Below, one piece after another: positions 8,072 to 17,245 of a stretch of DNA of 63,512 nucleotides; positions within the stretch are counted from its first letter, which is position 1; every line of letters starts with the position of its first letter. The notes beneath the pieces are model-generated. The model saw only the letters and a list, made by a program, of their open reading frames with translations, was not told where the DNA came from and searched no databases. The stretch is taken from NCBI GenBank assembly GCA_001796315.1, contig MGME01000031.1, positions 1 to 63,512 of the forward strand. The letters are read 5' to 3'. Origin of the DNA: Chlamydiae bacterium RIFCSPLOWO2_12_FULL_49_12. Its GTDB lineage: Bacteria; Chlamydiota; Chlamydiia; Chlamydiales; Rhabdochlamydiaceae. The translations under genes and the position numbers were made by a program.

Positions 8072-8344
8072 TTACCGGTGCCTGCGATGCCGTCTGTGTC
8101 GATGACGATGATCATAATAGGGGCCGTAATAGTAACGCGGGCAGCCGGGTCCGATATAGATCCCGGGACCGTCATAGCCCGGGCAGGGGCCATAGTAGGG
8201 ATCATAGGGGCCGTAGTAGGGATAGTAAGGGCCGACGTCAAAACGCAATTCTACCCGAGCTTCCTGAACAGGGAGATTGGGATCGATGCCGTCGGCAATG
8301 AGGGTTGTTGTGAATACTGCCAATAAGAGGGCATGTACTTTCAT
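8072..8344 (-). CDS. Small secreted Tyr/Gly/Pro-rich protein with His/Arg tail
   Basis: I do not recognise a family. The 90-residue protein has a likely signal peptide (MKVHALLLAVFTTTLIADG), a short linker, then Gly-Pro-Tyr-Tyr repeats (GPYYPYYGPYDPYYGPCPGY and GPCPRYYYGPYY-like units), and ends in a histidine/arginine tail (DHRHRHRRHRRHR). Two cysteines lie in the repeat part. It should be exported, and the tail could bind metal or nucleic acid; both are inferences. The gene stands alone. Upstream, at 8447-8456, is one copy of the recurring CTCGACTTTG motif (read on the minus strand). Confidence 0.65.
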   Translation of the reverse strand: MKVHALLLAVFTTTLIADGIDPNLPVQEARVELRFDVGPYYPYYGPYDPYYGPCPGYDGPGIYIGPGCPRYYYGPYYDHRHRHRRHRRHR

Positions 8345-8478
8345 AGGATCACCTTTGTATCTCTCATCTAATCTTTAAATTACCTCTTTTTTTAAATAAA
8401 TAAAACAAATTTTTCTTGTTCTTTTTTCACGTCATTCGAGGAAGTACAAAGTCGAGAAAAGACGGTGTCTTCAAAAAA

Positions 8479-9303
8479 TTAAGAGTGCGCTCTATCCCCT
8501 CTTCTATGCACGGCGCTTTTCTTCTTTTTTACCAGATAGACAACGAGAAAGAGCGAGCTGAAAGCGCTTAGGATGTGCTTGATGGTATGGCCGCTCATGC
8601 TTTTTTGAGTAAGAAAAAAGAGAGGACGATCGCTCAGATCGCAGATCAAGGCGAGGATGTAGCCCAAAAGGGCGTAAAAGAGAAAGCGATCTTTTCTTTC
8701 AGGGGAAGGGAAGAGGAAGTGGAAGAGAGGAAGGGCCAAAAGAGGAATGCTTTGGACAAGGATGTAAGGTTTGAGATCTCCTCTTCCCAGTAATTCTGTC
8801 TGGTGCCAGTAGAGGACGGAAAATATTCCCAGAGCCAGAAAAAGGGGAGAGAGGACGAACCCCATGAGGGGAAGGATGCGCTCCGTGATGAGGAAGGAAA
8901 AAAAGAGCGTAAAGGCGAGGCTTATTGCCAGACGATCAAAGACAAGAGTTAAGTTATTGGGGTTTAAGTGGTAATAGACAGATCCCATCCCCGTTAGAAA
9001 GAGCGCCATCAGAAAGAGGAGCGCAAGCGATTTCTCTTTAATTGTCGCAAAAAGCCCCTTCTTTTTGAGCACAAGCAGAAAACCGCCAAGAGCGATGATC
9101 ATAAAGAAAAGGTTTGAAGCGGTGTTGAAAAAATTGGAGATCTGAAAGAGGGTGCGGCTGTCGGCAAAGCGGTGGTAGTGAGGATCTTGAGCGATGGAAG
9201 GAAGTTTTAAGAAGAGGAAAGCTGCAATAAACAGAATTAAACAGAACAGAAGAATTTTTAGATAAAAAAGTAGTTGAACTTTAATATAGTTTATTGTTTT
9301 CAT
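8479..9303 (-). CDS. Ceramidase-like seven-transmembrane protein
   Basis: A 274-residue integral membrane protein of the bacterial alkaline-ceramidase-like (CREST superfamily) group. It shows the family pattern of an N-terminal [43 protein letters not shown] and a C-terminal [11 protein letters not shown], with the conserved His and Asp residues that in eukaryotic homologues bind zinc. About seven hydrophobic segments are visible. Bacterial members lack a proven substrate; hydrolysis of host sphingolipid amides is possible. Its ATG lies only 18 bp from the divergent acyl-CoA synthetase start, so promoters must extend into coding sequence or the N-terminus is shorter than drawn. Confidence 0.75.
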   Translation of the reverse strand: MKTINYIKVQLLFYLKILLFCLILFIAAFLFLKLPSIAQDPHYHRFADSRTLFQISNFFNTASNLFFMIIALGGFLLVLKKKGLFATIKEKSLALLFLMALFLTGMGSVYYHLNPNNLTLVFDRLAISLAFTLFFSFLITERILPLMGFVLSPLFLALGIFSVLYWHQTELLGRGDLKPYILVQSIPLLALPLFHFLFPSPERKDRFLFYALLGYILALICDLSDRPLFFLTQKSMSGHTIKHILSAFSSLFLVVYLVKKKKSAVHRRGDRAHS

Positions 9304-9321
9304 ATAATTATAAGGACTCCC

Positions 9322-12036
9322 ATGATTGCCTCTTCCTTTGAGAATAATCCTTTAGACTTTTTCTTTAAGCCTAAAACGGTGGCAGTCATTGGGGCAAAGG
9401 ACGATCCCGATACAGTAGGGGCTACATTGATGTCCAACCTTCTCTCCTCTCCGTTTGGAGGGAGGATCTTTCCCGTCAATCCCAAGAGAAAAGAGGTCTT
9501 TGGCAAAAAGTGCTATCCTTCCATAGGAGCAGTGCCCGAAAGTGTCGACTTGGCAATCATTGCCACTCCAGCTTCCTCTGTTCCTGATGTGGTAAAAGAG
9601 TGCTGCGAGGCGAATGTCAAGGCTGCGGTCATTGTAACGGCGGGTTGTCGAGAGCTCGGACCTAAGGGTCTTGAACTTGAACAAGAGATTCTTCGGATTG
9701 CAAAGGGAACGAATTTAAGAATCATTGGCCCGAACTGCCTTGGCGTAATGAATACGATCCACGGAATCAATGCCACCTTTGCAGCATCGATGGCTTATAG
9801 TGGAAACATCGCATTCATCAGTCAATCTGGAGCAATGTGTACGGCTGTGCTAGACTGGAGCCTACGAGAAAAGATTGGTTTTTCTCTCTTCGTCTCAATC
9901 GGTTCGATGATCGATGTGGATTGGGGCGATCTGATTGATTATTTGGCAGATGATCCCCACACGCAAACGATTTTGATGTATGTCGAAGATATCGGCAATG
10001 CACGCTCTTTTTTGGCTGCGGCAAGAGAAGTCGCTTTGAAAAAGCCTGTGATCGTGATCAAGGCAGGGAGGACCGCGGAGGCTGCTAAAGCAGCTATTTC
10101 ACATACGGGAGCCTTGACAGGCAGAGATGAGGTTTTCGAGATGGCGATGCGGCAAATGGGCATCTTGAGAGTGGATAGAATCTCAAAGTTGTTTAACATG
10201 GCGACTCTTCTGTCGAAACAGCCCATTTCTAAAGGGCCTCGCCTGGCGATTATCACCAATGCAGGGGGACCCGGAGTTCTCACAACCGATGCCGTCGTTC
10301 TTTCTGGAGGCGAAGTAGCCGTCTTGAGTGATGAGACTCTTGCTATGCTCTCCTCTTTTTTACCAGAGGCATGGAGCCACGGCAATCCCGTGGATATCCT
10401 TGGAGATGCAACGCCGGAGCGTTATGCAAAGGCCATTGAAGTGGTCTCTCGAGATCCCAATTCCGATGGCATTTTGGTGATTCTCTCTCCTCAGGACATG
10501 ACAGAACCCACAGAAACGGCTCAAAAGATCCTTCCTTACGCCAACTTGCCGGAAAAGCCCATCATTGCAAGCTGGATGGGGGGCGTTGCCATCCAGGAAG
10601 GAGCAGCGCTCTTGAAAGAGGAAGGGATTCCTACCTTCGACTATCCCGATACCGGAAGTGAGATCTTTGGAGAGATTTGGAGTAGAGACCTCCATTTGCG
10701 CTCTTTGTACCAGACACCTCTTGTGAACTATGAGCTGGATGCTCAGAAGATCAAAGAAGAGGTGCGGCCTCAAGCAGGGCGCCTCTTTGAGGAGACTCTT
10801 CGCGAGGGGAGGACGATCCTTACGGAATGTGAATCTAAAGAGGTGCTTTTACAGTATGGAATCCCTGTCAATGAGACCTGCTTTGCAACAACAAAAGAGG
10901 AGGCCGTAGCTTTTGCTCAAAAAATCGGTTTTCCCGTTGTCCTCAAGATCTCCTCGACGACAGTAACCCACAAAACCGAAGTTGGCGGAGTCAAACTCAA
11001 TCTTAAAGATGGCCATGAGGTCTTAAAAGCATTTGACGAGATTGAGAGATCTTTGAAGAGCTATGTTCGGGGAGCTGTGTTTGAGGGAGTCACCGTTCAG
11101 AAGATGGTCACGGAGAGAGGCTGCGAGCTGATTTTGGGAAGTAGTGTGGATCCCCAGTTCGGTCCTGTGATTCTCTTTGGCTCGGGAGGCAGCTTTGTCG
11201 AAATCTATCAAGACTACGCCCTTGCGCTTCCTCCCTTAAATGCCACAATGGCAAAAAATCTCATTTTTCAGACCAAAGTCTCTCAAATTTTAAAAGGAGT
11301 ACGCGGGGAAAAGGCAATCGATTTTTCCAAACTGGAAGAGGTCCTCGTCAGATTTTCTCAATTCATCGTGAGCCATCCTGAGGTGAAAGAGTGCGATATC
11401 AACCCTCTCCTTGCATTCAAAAACGGGGTCATGGCAATCGATGCCCGTATCATTTTGTTCACTCCCGAAGAAAAGCTGCATCTTGCCCCATGCGCGGTTC
11501 GTCCCTACCCTTCTGAATACATCACGCCCTGCATCTTGGAACAGGGGATTCCGGCCACCATCCGCCCGATTCGCTCTGAGGACGAACCCCTTCTTGTGCA
11601 GCTTCATAAGAGCCTCTCTGAAAAAACGGTTCGAAACTCCTATTTGGAGTATCTCTCAGAGCAAGAGAGAACAGACCATTCGCGCCTTGTAAAATTTTGC
11701 TATTCAGACTTTGATCGACGCATCATTTTAGTGGCGGAAATGAAAGATAAAAAAGGCGTGAAAAGAGTGATAGGTTTCGTCCGCCTGCAACGCCTGCGCG
11801 GCACCAAAAGAGCTAAGCTAGTCTTGGTCGTCGATGATCTTTATCAAAAGAGCGACCTTGCGCGACGCCTCCTTCAAGCCCTCTTTTTTACAGGAAAACA
11901 AGAAGGCATCGAAGAGATCTTTGCCTACATCTTGAAGGAAGACACTCTCATGCTCCAGCTGTGCCGGGATCTGGACTTCAAGCTTGAGCCTTTCGAAGAG
12001 CATCCGACGCTTGTCATTGCGCGTCGATTTGAATAA
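9322..12036 (+). CDS. ADP-forming acyl/acetyl-CoA synthetase fused to GNAT acetyltransferase
   Basis: A 904-residue fusion. The order is a CoA-binding domain (near residues 15-110, [16 protein letters not shown]), a succinyl-CoA-ligase-like domain containing the phospho-histidine region ([18 protein letters not shown]), an ATP-grasp domain (about 480-700, [20 protein letters not shown]) and a C-terminal GNAT domain (about 755-900). This is the architecture of bacterial PatZ/Pat-type protein lysine acetyltransferases and of some ADP-forming acetate-CoA ligases. The histidine and glycine motifs look intact, so ligase activity cannot be excluded. ATG 9322 is preceded by AAGGA. It may link acetyl-CoA, ATP yield and protein acylation. 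Confidence 0.85.
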   Translation: MIASSFENNPLDFFFKPKTVAVIGAKDDPDTVGATLMSNLLSSPFGGRIFPVNPKRKEVFGKKCYPSIGAVPESVDLAIIATPASSVPDVVKECCEANVKAAVIVTAGCRELGPKGLELEQEILRIAKGTNLRIIGPNCLGVMNTIHGINATFAASMAYSGNIAFISQSGAMCTAVLDWSLREKIGFSLFVSIGSMIDVDWGDLIDYLADDPHTQTILMYVEDIGNARSFLAAAREVALKKPVIVIKAGRTAEAAKAAISHTGALTGRDEVFEMAMRQMGILRVDRISKLFNMATLLSKQPISKGPRLAIITNAGGPGVLTTDAVVLSGGEVAVLSDETLAMLSSFLPEAWSHGNPVDILGDATPERYAKAIEVVSRDPNSDGILVILSPQDMTEPTETAQKILPYANLPEKPIIASWMGGVAIQEGAALLKEEGIPTFDYPDTGSEIFGEIWSRDLHLRSLYQTPLVNYELDAQKIKEEVRPQAGRLFEETLREGRTILTECESKEVLLQYGIPVNETCFATTKEEAVAFAQKIGFPVVLKISSTTVTHKTEVGGVKLNLKDGHEVLKAFDEIERSLKSYVRGAVFEGVTVQKMVTERGCELILGSSVDPQFGPVILFGSGGSFVEIYQDYALALPPLNATMAKNLIFQTKVSQILKGVRGEKAIDFSKLEEVLVRFSQFIVSHPEVKECDINPLLAFKNGVMAIDARIILFTPEEKLHLAPCAVRPYPSEYITPCILEQGIPATIRPIRSEDEPLLVQLHKSLSEKTVRNSYLEYLSEQERTDHSRLVKFCYSDFDRRIILVAEMKDKKGVKRVIGFVRLQRLRGTKRAKLVLVVDDLYQKSDLARRLLQALFFTGKQEGIEEIFAYILKEDTLMLQLCRDLDFKLEPFEEHPTLVIARRFE

Positions 12037-12068
12037 AATCGCTTCCTTCCCTATACTCCTCTTTTTAT

Positions 12069-12140
12069 TCCGGATTAGCTCAGCGGTAGAGCAGTGGACT
12101 GTTAATCCATTGGTCGCAGGTTCGAATCCTGCATCCGGAG
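12069..12140 (+). tRNA. tRNA-Asn (GTT)
   Basis: The 72-nt sequence folds as a tRNA. The 7-bp acceptor stem is TCCGGAT / ATCCGGA with discriminator G, the D arm is TAGCTCAGCGGTAGAGC, the anticodon is GTT at 12101-12103 within CTGTTAA, and the T arm is GCAGGTTCGAATCCTGC. CCA is not encoded. It lies just downstream of the acyl-CoA synthetase gene and just before the hicBA module, a common integration-side position, although no attachment-site duplication was seen. Confidence 0.97.
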
Positions 12141-12186
12141 ATCTTCAGACAAAGGGAGTTAGCCCACAATGTCGTTATGAATAGTC

Positions 12187-12510
12187 TTATTTGATAGTAA
12201 GACGAAGTTTTTCAGTCACATAAGTATTTAAACTTAGACCCATAGTTTTTGCCTGAAGGACAAGCTTTGCATGTAGTTCTGGAGGAATTCTAAGATTAAA
12301 AGTGCCGGAGAAAGTTTTTTCTGATTTTTCTCCTCTTTCCTTACACCAAGAAAGGTAATCATTGATTGAATCATGAAATGCTTGTTCTAGCTCTTCGACG
12401 CTTTTTCCTTGGAAGGTAATGATATCTTTCAGACCGACGACTTCTCCATGAAAAATCTTGGCTTCATCGTCATACTCAACCTGTCCGATATATCCTTTAT
12501 ATTTCATCAT
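12187..12510 (-). CDS. hicB: HicB-family antitoxin
   Basis: A 107-residue antitoxin. The N-terminal half has the HicB partial RNase-H-like fold pattern (YKGYIGQVEYDDEAKIFHGEV, then DIITFQGKSVEELEQAF). The C-terminal half carries the RIPPELHAKLVLQAKTMGLS ribbon-helix-helix motif expected to bind its own promoter. It neutralises the HicA mRNA interferase encoded immediately upstream; the start (ATG 12510) overlaps the hicA stop by 4 bp (ATGA). Confidence 0.9.
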   Translation of the reverse strand: MMKYKGYIGQVEYDDEAKIFHGEVVGLKDIITFQGKSVEELEQAFHDSINDYLSWCKERGEKSEKTFSGTFNLRIPPELHAKLVLQAKTMGLSLNTYVTEKLRLTIK

Positions 12511-12779
12511 GGTTTTTTCTTCTCCTTGGGTGTTATGCCTGCATTTTCTAAAAACTTTCTTAAAGAAACCAAGGCTCCTTTGTCGGTTTCTTTTCGTGGA
12601 TGAGGGCGATGAAAGTTAGCCTTGATCCCATTCAGAACAAAGCGAACTCGAGACCCTTCACCTTCGGAAGTTTCAGCCCCTAACGATACAAGTAACTTTT
12701 CACAATCTTTCCATACAACATTTGATTGGACCGGTGTCTTAAAAATCGCTTCAAGGGTTCGTTCGTGTTTTTTGTTCAT
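12507..12779 (-). CDS. hicA: HicA-family mRNA interferase toxin
   Basis: A 90-residue double-stranded-RNA-binding-fold toxin. The catalytic histidine motif is NFHRPHP (His57/His60), followed by the family C-terminus KGALVSLRKFLENAGITP. ATG 12779 was chosen because it gives MNKKHERTLEAIF. An upstream ATG at 12809 would overlap the probable promoter. It pairs with hicB in toxin-antitoxin order. The operon sits between tRNA-Asn and a P-type ATPase gene, consistent with acquired DNA. The N-terminal 20 residues are a little longer than in minimal HicA proteins. Confidence 0.9.
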   Translation of the reverse strand: MNKKHERTLEAIFKTPVQSNVVWKDCEKLLVSLGAETSEGEGSRVRFVLNGIKANFHRPHPRKETDKGALVSLRKFLENAGITPKEKKKP

Positions 12780-12800
12780 TTTTCTATCCCTATGTTTATA

Positions 12801-12821
12801 TAGTACCATGCATCAGTACTA
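12801..12821 (-). promoter_or_regulatory. Putative hicAB operator
   Basis: An inverted repeat, TAGTAC, 9 nt, GTACTA, overlaps a TATATA -10-like box (12797-12802) about 18 bp upstream of the hicA start. This is where a ribbon-helix-helix HicB protein would be expected to bind for autoregulation. The assignment rests on position and symmetry only. Confidence 0.5.
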
Positions 12822-12956
12822 ATTTTCGATGTTTTTTTGCAACCCTTACGTTATTAAGCATTTAAACTATAACTCATATAGCAACTCAGGTGGCAACGAG
12901 CCGCTGGACAATTGGAGCGGTATTCTCACCGCTTTAGGAGGTGTTTGAATTTCTCC

Positions 12957-12975
12957 ATGTGTAATGATTACACAT
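12957..12975. promoter_or_regulatory. Near-perfect 19-nt palindrome upstream of the proton ATPase gene
   Basis: ATGTGTAAT, G, ATTACACAT form 9-bp arms around a single base. It lies in the 340-bp non-coding stretch between hicA and the P-type ATPase gene, about 190 bp before that gene's start, and may be a transcription-factor site. A weaker hairpin, AGCGGT/ACCGCT, is at 12916-12933. Nothing else recognisable is in 12822-13163. Confidence 0.4.
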
Positions 12976-13163
12976 TAGAGAGTTCAGCAATCATTCGCCC
13001 AAGTTCAACCAGACCGTTTCTATCGTCTTCTACGCCTGCGCATCGCTATTGACTCCCTCACCTCATCAAAATTTTAATCGAGTTTAAGCGAGTTGAAGTA
13101 AAGGAGAGCTTCGGTTATCAAGAAACTATATCCAGGTTTGGGTCTAATTGAGTAAAGGTGGTT

Positions 13164-15722
13164 ATGGCTGAAGAAAAGGGACTGGAATTTAAGCAGATGT
13201 CTGCCGAAGAGGCGCTTAAGAAATTTCAAGTATCTGTAGATCAAGGGCTTTCTTCTGATGAGGCCGAGCGGCGCCTCAAAGAGCATGGTCCGAATATGAT
13301 CGAAGATAAGAAGGAATCCATCTGGAAGACGCTCTTTTCCTATTTTTGGGGGCCGATCCCCTGGATGATCGAAATTGCGGCTATTCTCTCGGGGTTGTTG
13401 AGAGATTGGCCCGATTTTACTCTGATTCTCCTGCTCTTGCTGATCAATAGCGGGCTGGGTTTTTTTCATGAATATCAGGCAGGGAACGCCATTGAAGCGT
13501 TAAAGAGCCAGCTGGCCTTGAAGTCGCGCGTCTTAAGGGACGGAAAGTGGAAGGAGATCCTTGCAAAGGACTTAGTTCCGGGAGATATCGTTTCGGTCAA
13601 GCTTGGAAATATTATCCCGGCCGATCTTAAACTTCTCTTGGGAGAGTACCTCTCTGTGGATCAGTCCGCGCTGACGGGAGAATCGCTTCCGGTAGGAAAG
13701 ATCGCAGGAGAGGTGGCCTATTCTGGCACAATTGTCAAGAAAGGAGAGATGTCAGCCATCGTCACGACTACGGGCATGCAGACTTTCTTTGGAAGAACTG
13801 CACAGCTGGTCAGAGAGGCTAAGGTGGCCTCCCTTCTTCAGGAGGCGATCCAAACGATGGGGCGCTTTTTGATCATTTCGACGTTGGGCGTCGTGATCGT
13901 TCTGCTCATTGTCTCTCTTTATCGGATTGAAGTGGATCCCAAGATGCATGAGACTCTGGCTGAACTGATGGTCTTTCTCTTGGTTTTGGTCGTTGCGGGA
14001 ATTCCCGTGGCCCTTCCGGCAGTCATGTCGGTGACGTTGGGGCTGGGCTCCCGGGTGATGAGCAAGATGAAGGCGATTGTCTCCAAGCTCATGGCAATTG
14101 AAGCGCTCGCCGGAGTCAATGTCCTCTGCTCGGACAAGACGGGCACATTGACGAAGAACCAGCTGACGATTGGAGAGCTTGCCCCCTACAAGGAGGTCTC
14201 TCAAGAGGATCTTCTCCTCACTGCTTGTCTTGCCTCTACAATGGATGAGAGCGATGCCATTGATAAGGCCGTCATGGACGCCTTTAAAAAGAAGGAGATG
14301 CTGCAAGACTACCATTGCGAGCGCTTTATCCCTTTTGATCCCGTAAGGAAGCGCACGGAGGCAAACATCATCTGCAAGGGAGGGGCGCGTCTTATGGTGT
14401 CCAAAGGAGCTCCTCAGGTGATCCTTAGTATGACGACGCTTCAGAATGCAGCTGCCCAGGAAGTGCTTGTCACAATTGAAGAGTTCGCTCAGAGAGGATT
14501 TCGAACGCTAGGCGTGGCGAAGTCGGAAGATAACGGGGCTTCCTGGACCTTTCTCGGACTGATCCCTCTTTTGGATCCTCCTCGGGAGGATACCGTGAAG
14601 ACGATCCAGAGGCTCAAAGATCTCGGGGTCAAAGTGCAGATGGTGACGGGAGACCATGTGGCGATTGCCAAGGAGGTGGGACGCGAGTTGCAGCTCGGAA
14701 CCAATATCGTCACTGCAGATGATCTTCTCAATCCGGCGCTGACTCCGGAAGAACGGAATGAAATGGTTGCAGCAGCGGACGGCTATGCCGAGGTCTTTCC
14801 CGAACATAAATTCGAAATTGTCAAGGATCTGCAACACAAACAAAATATCGTTGGAATGACGGGGGATGGCGTCAACGATGCCCCTGCTTTAAAACAGGCC
14901 AATGTCGGCATTGCAGTCAGTGGAGCGACCGATGCGGCCCGCGCTGCAGCCGCTCTTGTGCTCACAGAACCGGGGCTGATGGTGATCTGTCATGCCATCG
15001 AGGAGGGGCGGCGTATCTTTGGCCGCCTGAAGAGTTATGCGATGTTCCGCATCAGCGAAACCTACCGCCTTCTCTTCTTTTTGCTCGCAGCCCTTCTTGT
15101 CTTTAATGAGCACCCCTTATCTGCCATCATGATTATCATCATTGCGCTGCTCAATGATATTCCTCTCATGATGATCGCCTATGACCACATGGAGGTGGCT
15201 CCAAAACCGATCTTTTGGAATATGAAAGAGGTCTTTACCATTGCCGTGGGCCTCTCTTTGGTCGGGGTGATCTCCACCTTTGGACTCTACTGGATTGGGG
15301 ACCGTTACTGGCAGCTATCGGCCGAGCAGTGCCGCACGCTGGCTTTTATGGCGATTAACTGCGGGGGTAATCTTACGATCTTCATCACCCGCAATCGCGG
15401 CGCTCTTTGGGCAAGGCCTTTTCCAGAGCACAAATTTTTCCTGGCTACCCTCTTTACCCAGATTATCGGAACGGTCATTGCCGTTTATGGATTCGGAACC
15501 CATGACATGCGCGGGATTGGCTGGACGTACGCTATTTTTGCCTGGATTTACATCCTGGCTTGGTTTGGTTTGTGCGCGGCTACAAAGATCTTCCTCTACT
15601 ACCTTCTTGAAGGGTCGCAAAAAGAGCGCATTCTTGAAAAAGAGATCACCATTGACCTCTCATCAATTGCAGCCTTCAAGGGAATGCGCATGCGCGTTTT
15701 AGTCGAAAGACGGAAAGAGTGA
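13164..15722 (+). CDS. Plasma-membrane proton-efflux P-type ATPase (P3A type)
   Basis: An 852-residue ATP-driven cation pump of the inner membrane. The order is an N-terminal actuator region with LTGES, the phosphorylation motif CSDKTGTLT with Asp324, the nucleotide-binding motif SKGAPQVIL, and the hinge TGDGVNDAPALKQANVGIAV. About ten membrane segments are visible (pairs near 50-95 and 225-285, six after 620). The sequence resembles the archaeal/plant H+-ATPase branch rather than Ca2+ pumps; ion choice is inferred. ATG 13164 has AAAGG 6 nt upstream; a GTG two codons earlier is less likely. It probably supports pH homeostasis or a proton gradient for the nearby peptide symporter. Confidence 0.9.
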   Translation: MAEEKGLEFKQMSAEEALKKFQVSVDQGLSSDEAERRLKEHGPNMIEDKKESIWKTLFSYFWGPIPWMIEIAAILSGLLRDWPDFTLILLLLLINSGLGFFHEYQAGNAIEALKSQLALKSRVLRDGKWKEILAKDLVPGDIVSVKLGNIIPADLKLLLGEYLSVDQSALTGESLPVGKIAGEVAYSGTIVKKGEMSAIVTTTGMQTFFGRTAQLVREAKVASLLQEAIQTMGRFLIISTLGVVIVLLIVSLYRIEVDPKMHETLAELMVFLLVLVVAGIPVALPAVMSVTLGLGSRVMSKMKAIVSKLMAIEALAGVNVLCSDKTGTLTKNQLTIGELAPYKEVSQEDLLLTACLASTMDESDAIDKAVMDAFKKKEMLQDYHCERFIPFDPVRKRTEANIICKGGARLMVSKGAPQVILSMTTLQNAAAQEVLVTIEEFAQRGFRTLGVAKSEDNGASWTFLGLIPLLDPPREDTVKTIQRLKDLGVKVQMVTGDHVAIAKEVGRELQLGTNIVTADDLLNPALTPEERNEMVAAADGYAEVFPEHKFEIVKDLQHKQNIVGMTGDGVNDAPALKQANVGIAVSGATDAARAAAALVLTEPGLMVICHAIEEGRRIFGRLKSYAMFRISETYRLLFFLLAALLVFNEHPLSAIMIIIIALLNDIPLMMIAYDHMEVAPKPIFWNMKEVFTIAVGLSLVGVISTFGLYWIGDRYWQLSAEQCRTLAFMAINCGGNLTIFITRNRGALWARPFPEHKFFLATLFTQIIGTVIAVYGFGTHDMRGIGWTYAIFAWIYILAWFGLCAATKIFLYYLLEGSQKERILEKEITIDLSSIAAFKGMRMRVLVERRKE

Positions 15723-15744
15723 GATTTGGGCAAGAGAACATCAC

Positions 15745-15946
15745 CTCGACTTTGCAACTTTTTGGACCCGCCTGCCTCGTCTATTTGCTCTCGGACGTTC
15801 GACCTACGGTCGAACTGGGAGATTCTTTAAACTGGGAGATTCTTTAAACCAGGAAGGGGTTTTTAACCCCTTCCTACGCGATTTAAATAACTCCCCCGAG
15901 AGCAAATATCTCGATGCCTTCGGGCCCAAAAAGTTGCAAAGTCGAG
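15745..15946. mobile_element. Element A, copy 1 (202 bp)
   Basis: A non-coding palindromic element. The ends are CTCGACTTTGCAACTTTTT and its inverse. Inside are nested inverted repeats TATTTGCTCTCGG / CCGAGAGCAAATA, a small hairpin GTTCGACC-TAC-GGTCGAAC, and a central GGAAGGGGTT / AACCCCTTCC stem. Compared with copy 2 it carries a 17-bp tandem duplication (ACTGGGAGATTCTTTAA twice) and 4 bp replacing part of the centre. It ends 14 bp from the 3' end of the MFS gene and lies in the same orientation as copy 2 on the other side. No transposase is nearby, so it is MITE-like. Confidence 0.85.
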
Positions 15947-15960
15947 CTAACTGCAAAAAA

Positions 15961-17169
15961 TTAATTCGCTTGTTCTTTTCTGTGCAAAGGGAATCCGGCC
16001 GCTCCTGTTAACAGCGTAATGGCCCACAAAAGAAGCGGGAAGACGAGAAGGTGCTTAGTTGGCAGGTGTTCTAGAAGTAAAATGAAGGCAAAGGTGGTTC
16101 CCAGGTTCAATGAGTTCATGATCGAGGTCGCATAGGATCTGTCTTTGGCGCGGCTCAATGCCAAAGTGGCAGTGCTGCAGTAGACTAAAGAACTTCCAAA
16201 CAAGAGAACGGCCACGGGAAGAAAAAGGGTCCACGTGGTGATGATCTTGTGGAAAAAGAAGAAGACCATCGCAAGAGCGCTTAAAAAGAAGATTAAAAGG
16301 CCCAGCTTGAAGAGAGAAGAGGTTTTACATTTCGTTGAGAGAGAGGAGCTTGACATTCCTCCTAAAAACATGCCGAGATAGGGAAGTAATGACCAGGCGC
16401 CAAAGAGGTCCGGGGAGAGGCCGATCTTCTCGGCGCTGATGAAGGGGGCTTCGGTTCCGAAGAGATAGATCGCGGAAGTGACGAGCCCCAAGATGAGAGA
16501 GCCCATGACGAGGAAGGAGTCTTTTAGAGTGGCTTGATATTTTTTGAGAATCGCTTTGAGAATCAGCGGCTCTTTTGCCTCTTCTCTCAGCGTGCGGGGG
16601 AGGCGATAGGAAAAAAAGAAGAGCAGGGCGCTATAGAGAGCTAGAAAGAGAAAGATGCTGGGCCAGCCAAAGTATTGAGTGAGAAAACCTCCGATAGCGA
16701 TAGAGAGGGGAGGGGCCAAGGAAAAGGAGAGAACATAGTAAGAAGAGATCCGGATCAGCGCCTTTCCTGGAAAGACATCTGCCGCCATATTCCAGCACAT
16801 CTTCAAACAACCGCCTCCCGCCAGGGCCATGACGAGACGAAAGAAGAGCATCATGCGAAAAGAGTGGAGGGCAAAAGAAAAAAGGCAGCCCAGAGATCCT
16901 CCTGCAAAGAGAGCGATGCTTAAGAGGATGAGAGGTTTTCTTCCCCACCGGTTGGAGAGGGGCCCATAAAAGAGAGGCCCGATTGCAAATCCCATCATAT
17001 AGAGAGAAATCAGGCGCTGAGTCTCTTCTTTTGAGATCGAAAGATCACGGGCAATGAAGGGGAGGGCAGACGAGAGAGTGATTGCTCCTACAGAAGAGAG
17101 GGAGACGACTAAAATGAGGGTAAAAATGTGGAAAGAGCGGAGCTCGATTGTCGACTTTTTAGGAGTCAT
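15961..17169 (-). CDS. MFS transporter, Bcr/CflA-like drug/metabolite exporter
   Basis: A 402-residue inner-membrane protein with about 12 hydrophobic segments. The MFS loop motif GPLSNRWGRKPLIL follows TM2, and the N-terminal pattern ALPFIARDLSISKEETQRLI is typical of the Bcr/CflA drug:proton antiporter group. Substrate is unknown. It is transcribed alone. The whole gene is bracketed by direct copies of element A (15745-15946 and 17246-17426), so it may have moved or duplicated with them. Confidence 0.85.
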   Translation of the reverse strand: MTPKKSTIELRSFHIFTLILVVSLSSVGAITLSSALPFIARDLSISKEETQRLISLYMMGFAIGPLFYGPLSNRWGRKPLILLSIALFAGGSLGCLFSFALHSFRMMLFFRLVMALAGGGCLKMCWNMAADVFPGKALIRISSYYVLSFSLAPPLSIAIGGFLTQYFGWPSIFLFLALYSALLFFFSYRLPRTLREEAKEPLILKAILKKYQATLKDSFLVMGSLILGLVTSAIYLFGTEAPFISAEKIGLSPDLFGAWSLLPYLGMFLGGMSSSSLSTKCKTSSLFKLGLLIFFLSALAMVFFFFHKIITTWTLFLPVAVLLFGSSLVYCSTATLALSRAKDRSYATSIMNSLNLGTTFAFILLLEHLPTKHLLVFPLLLWAITLLTGAAGFPLHRKEQAN

Positions 17170-17245
17170 AAATCCCTCTTTTTTAAGGTAGCAGATGCTC
17201 TTTAATTTGCAACATTTCCTCTCCCTTTGATAGGATTTAACTAAG

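Noticed and set aside
12899-12960. Possible riboswitch or leader before the P-type ATPase gene
   Set aside because: Only one short hairpin and one palindrome are present; no recognised aptamer core could be identified.
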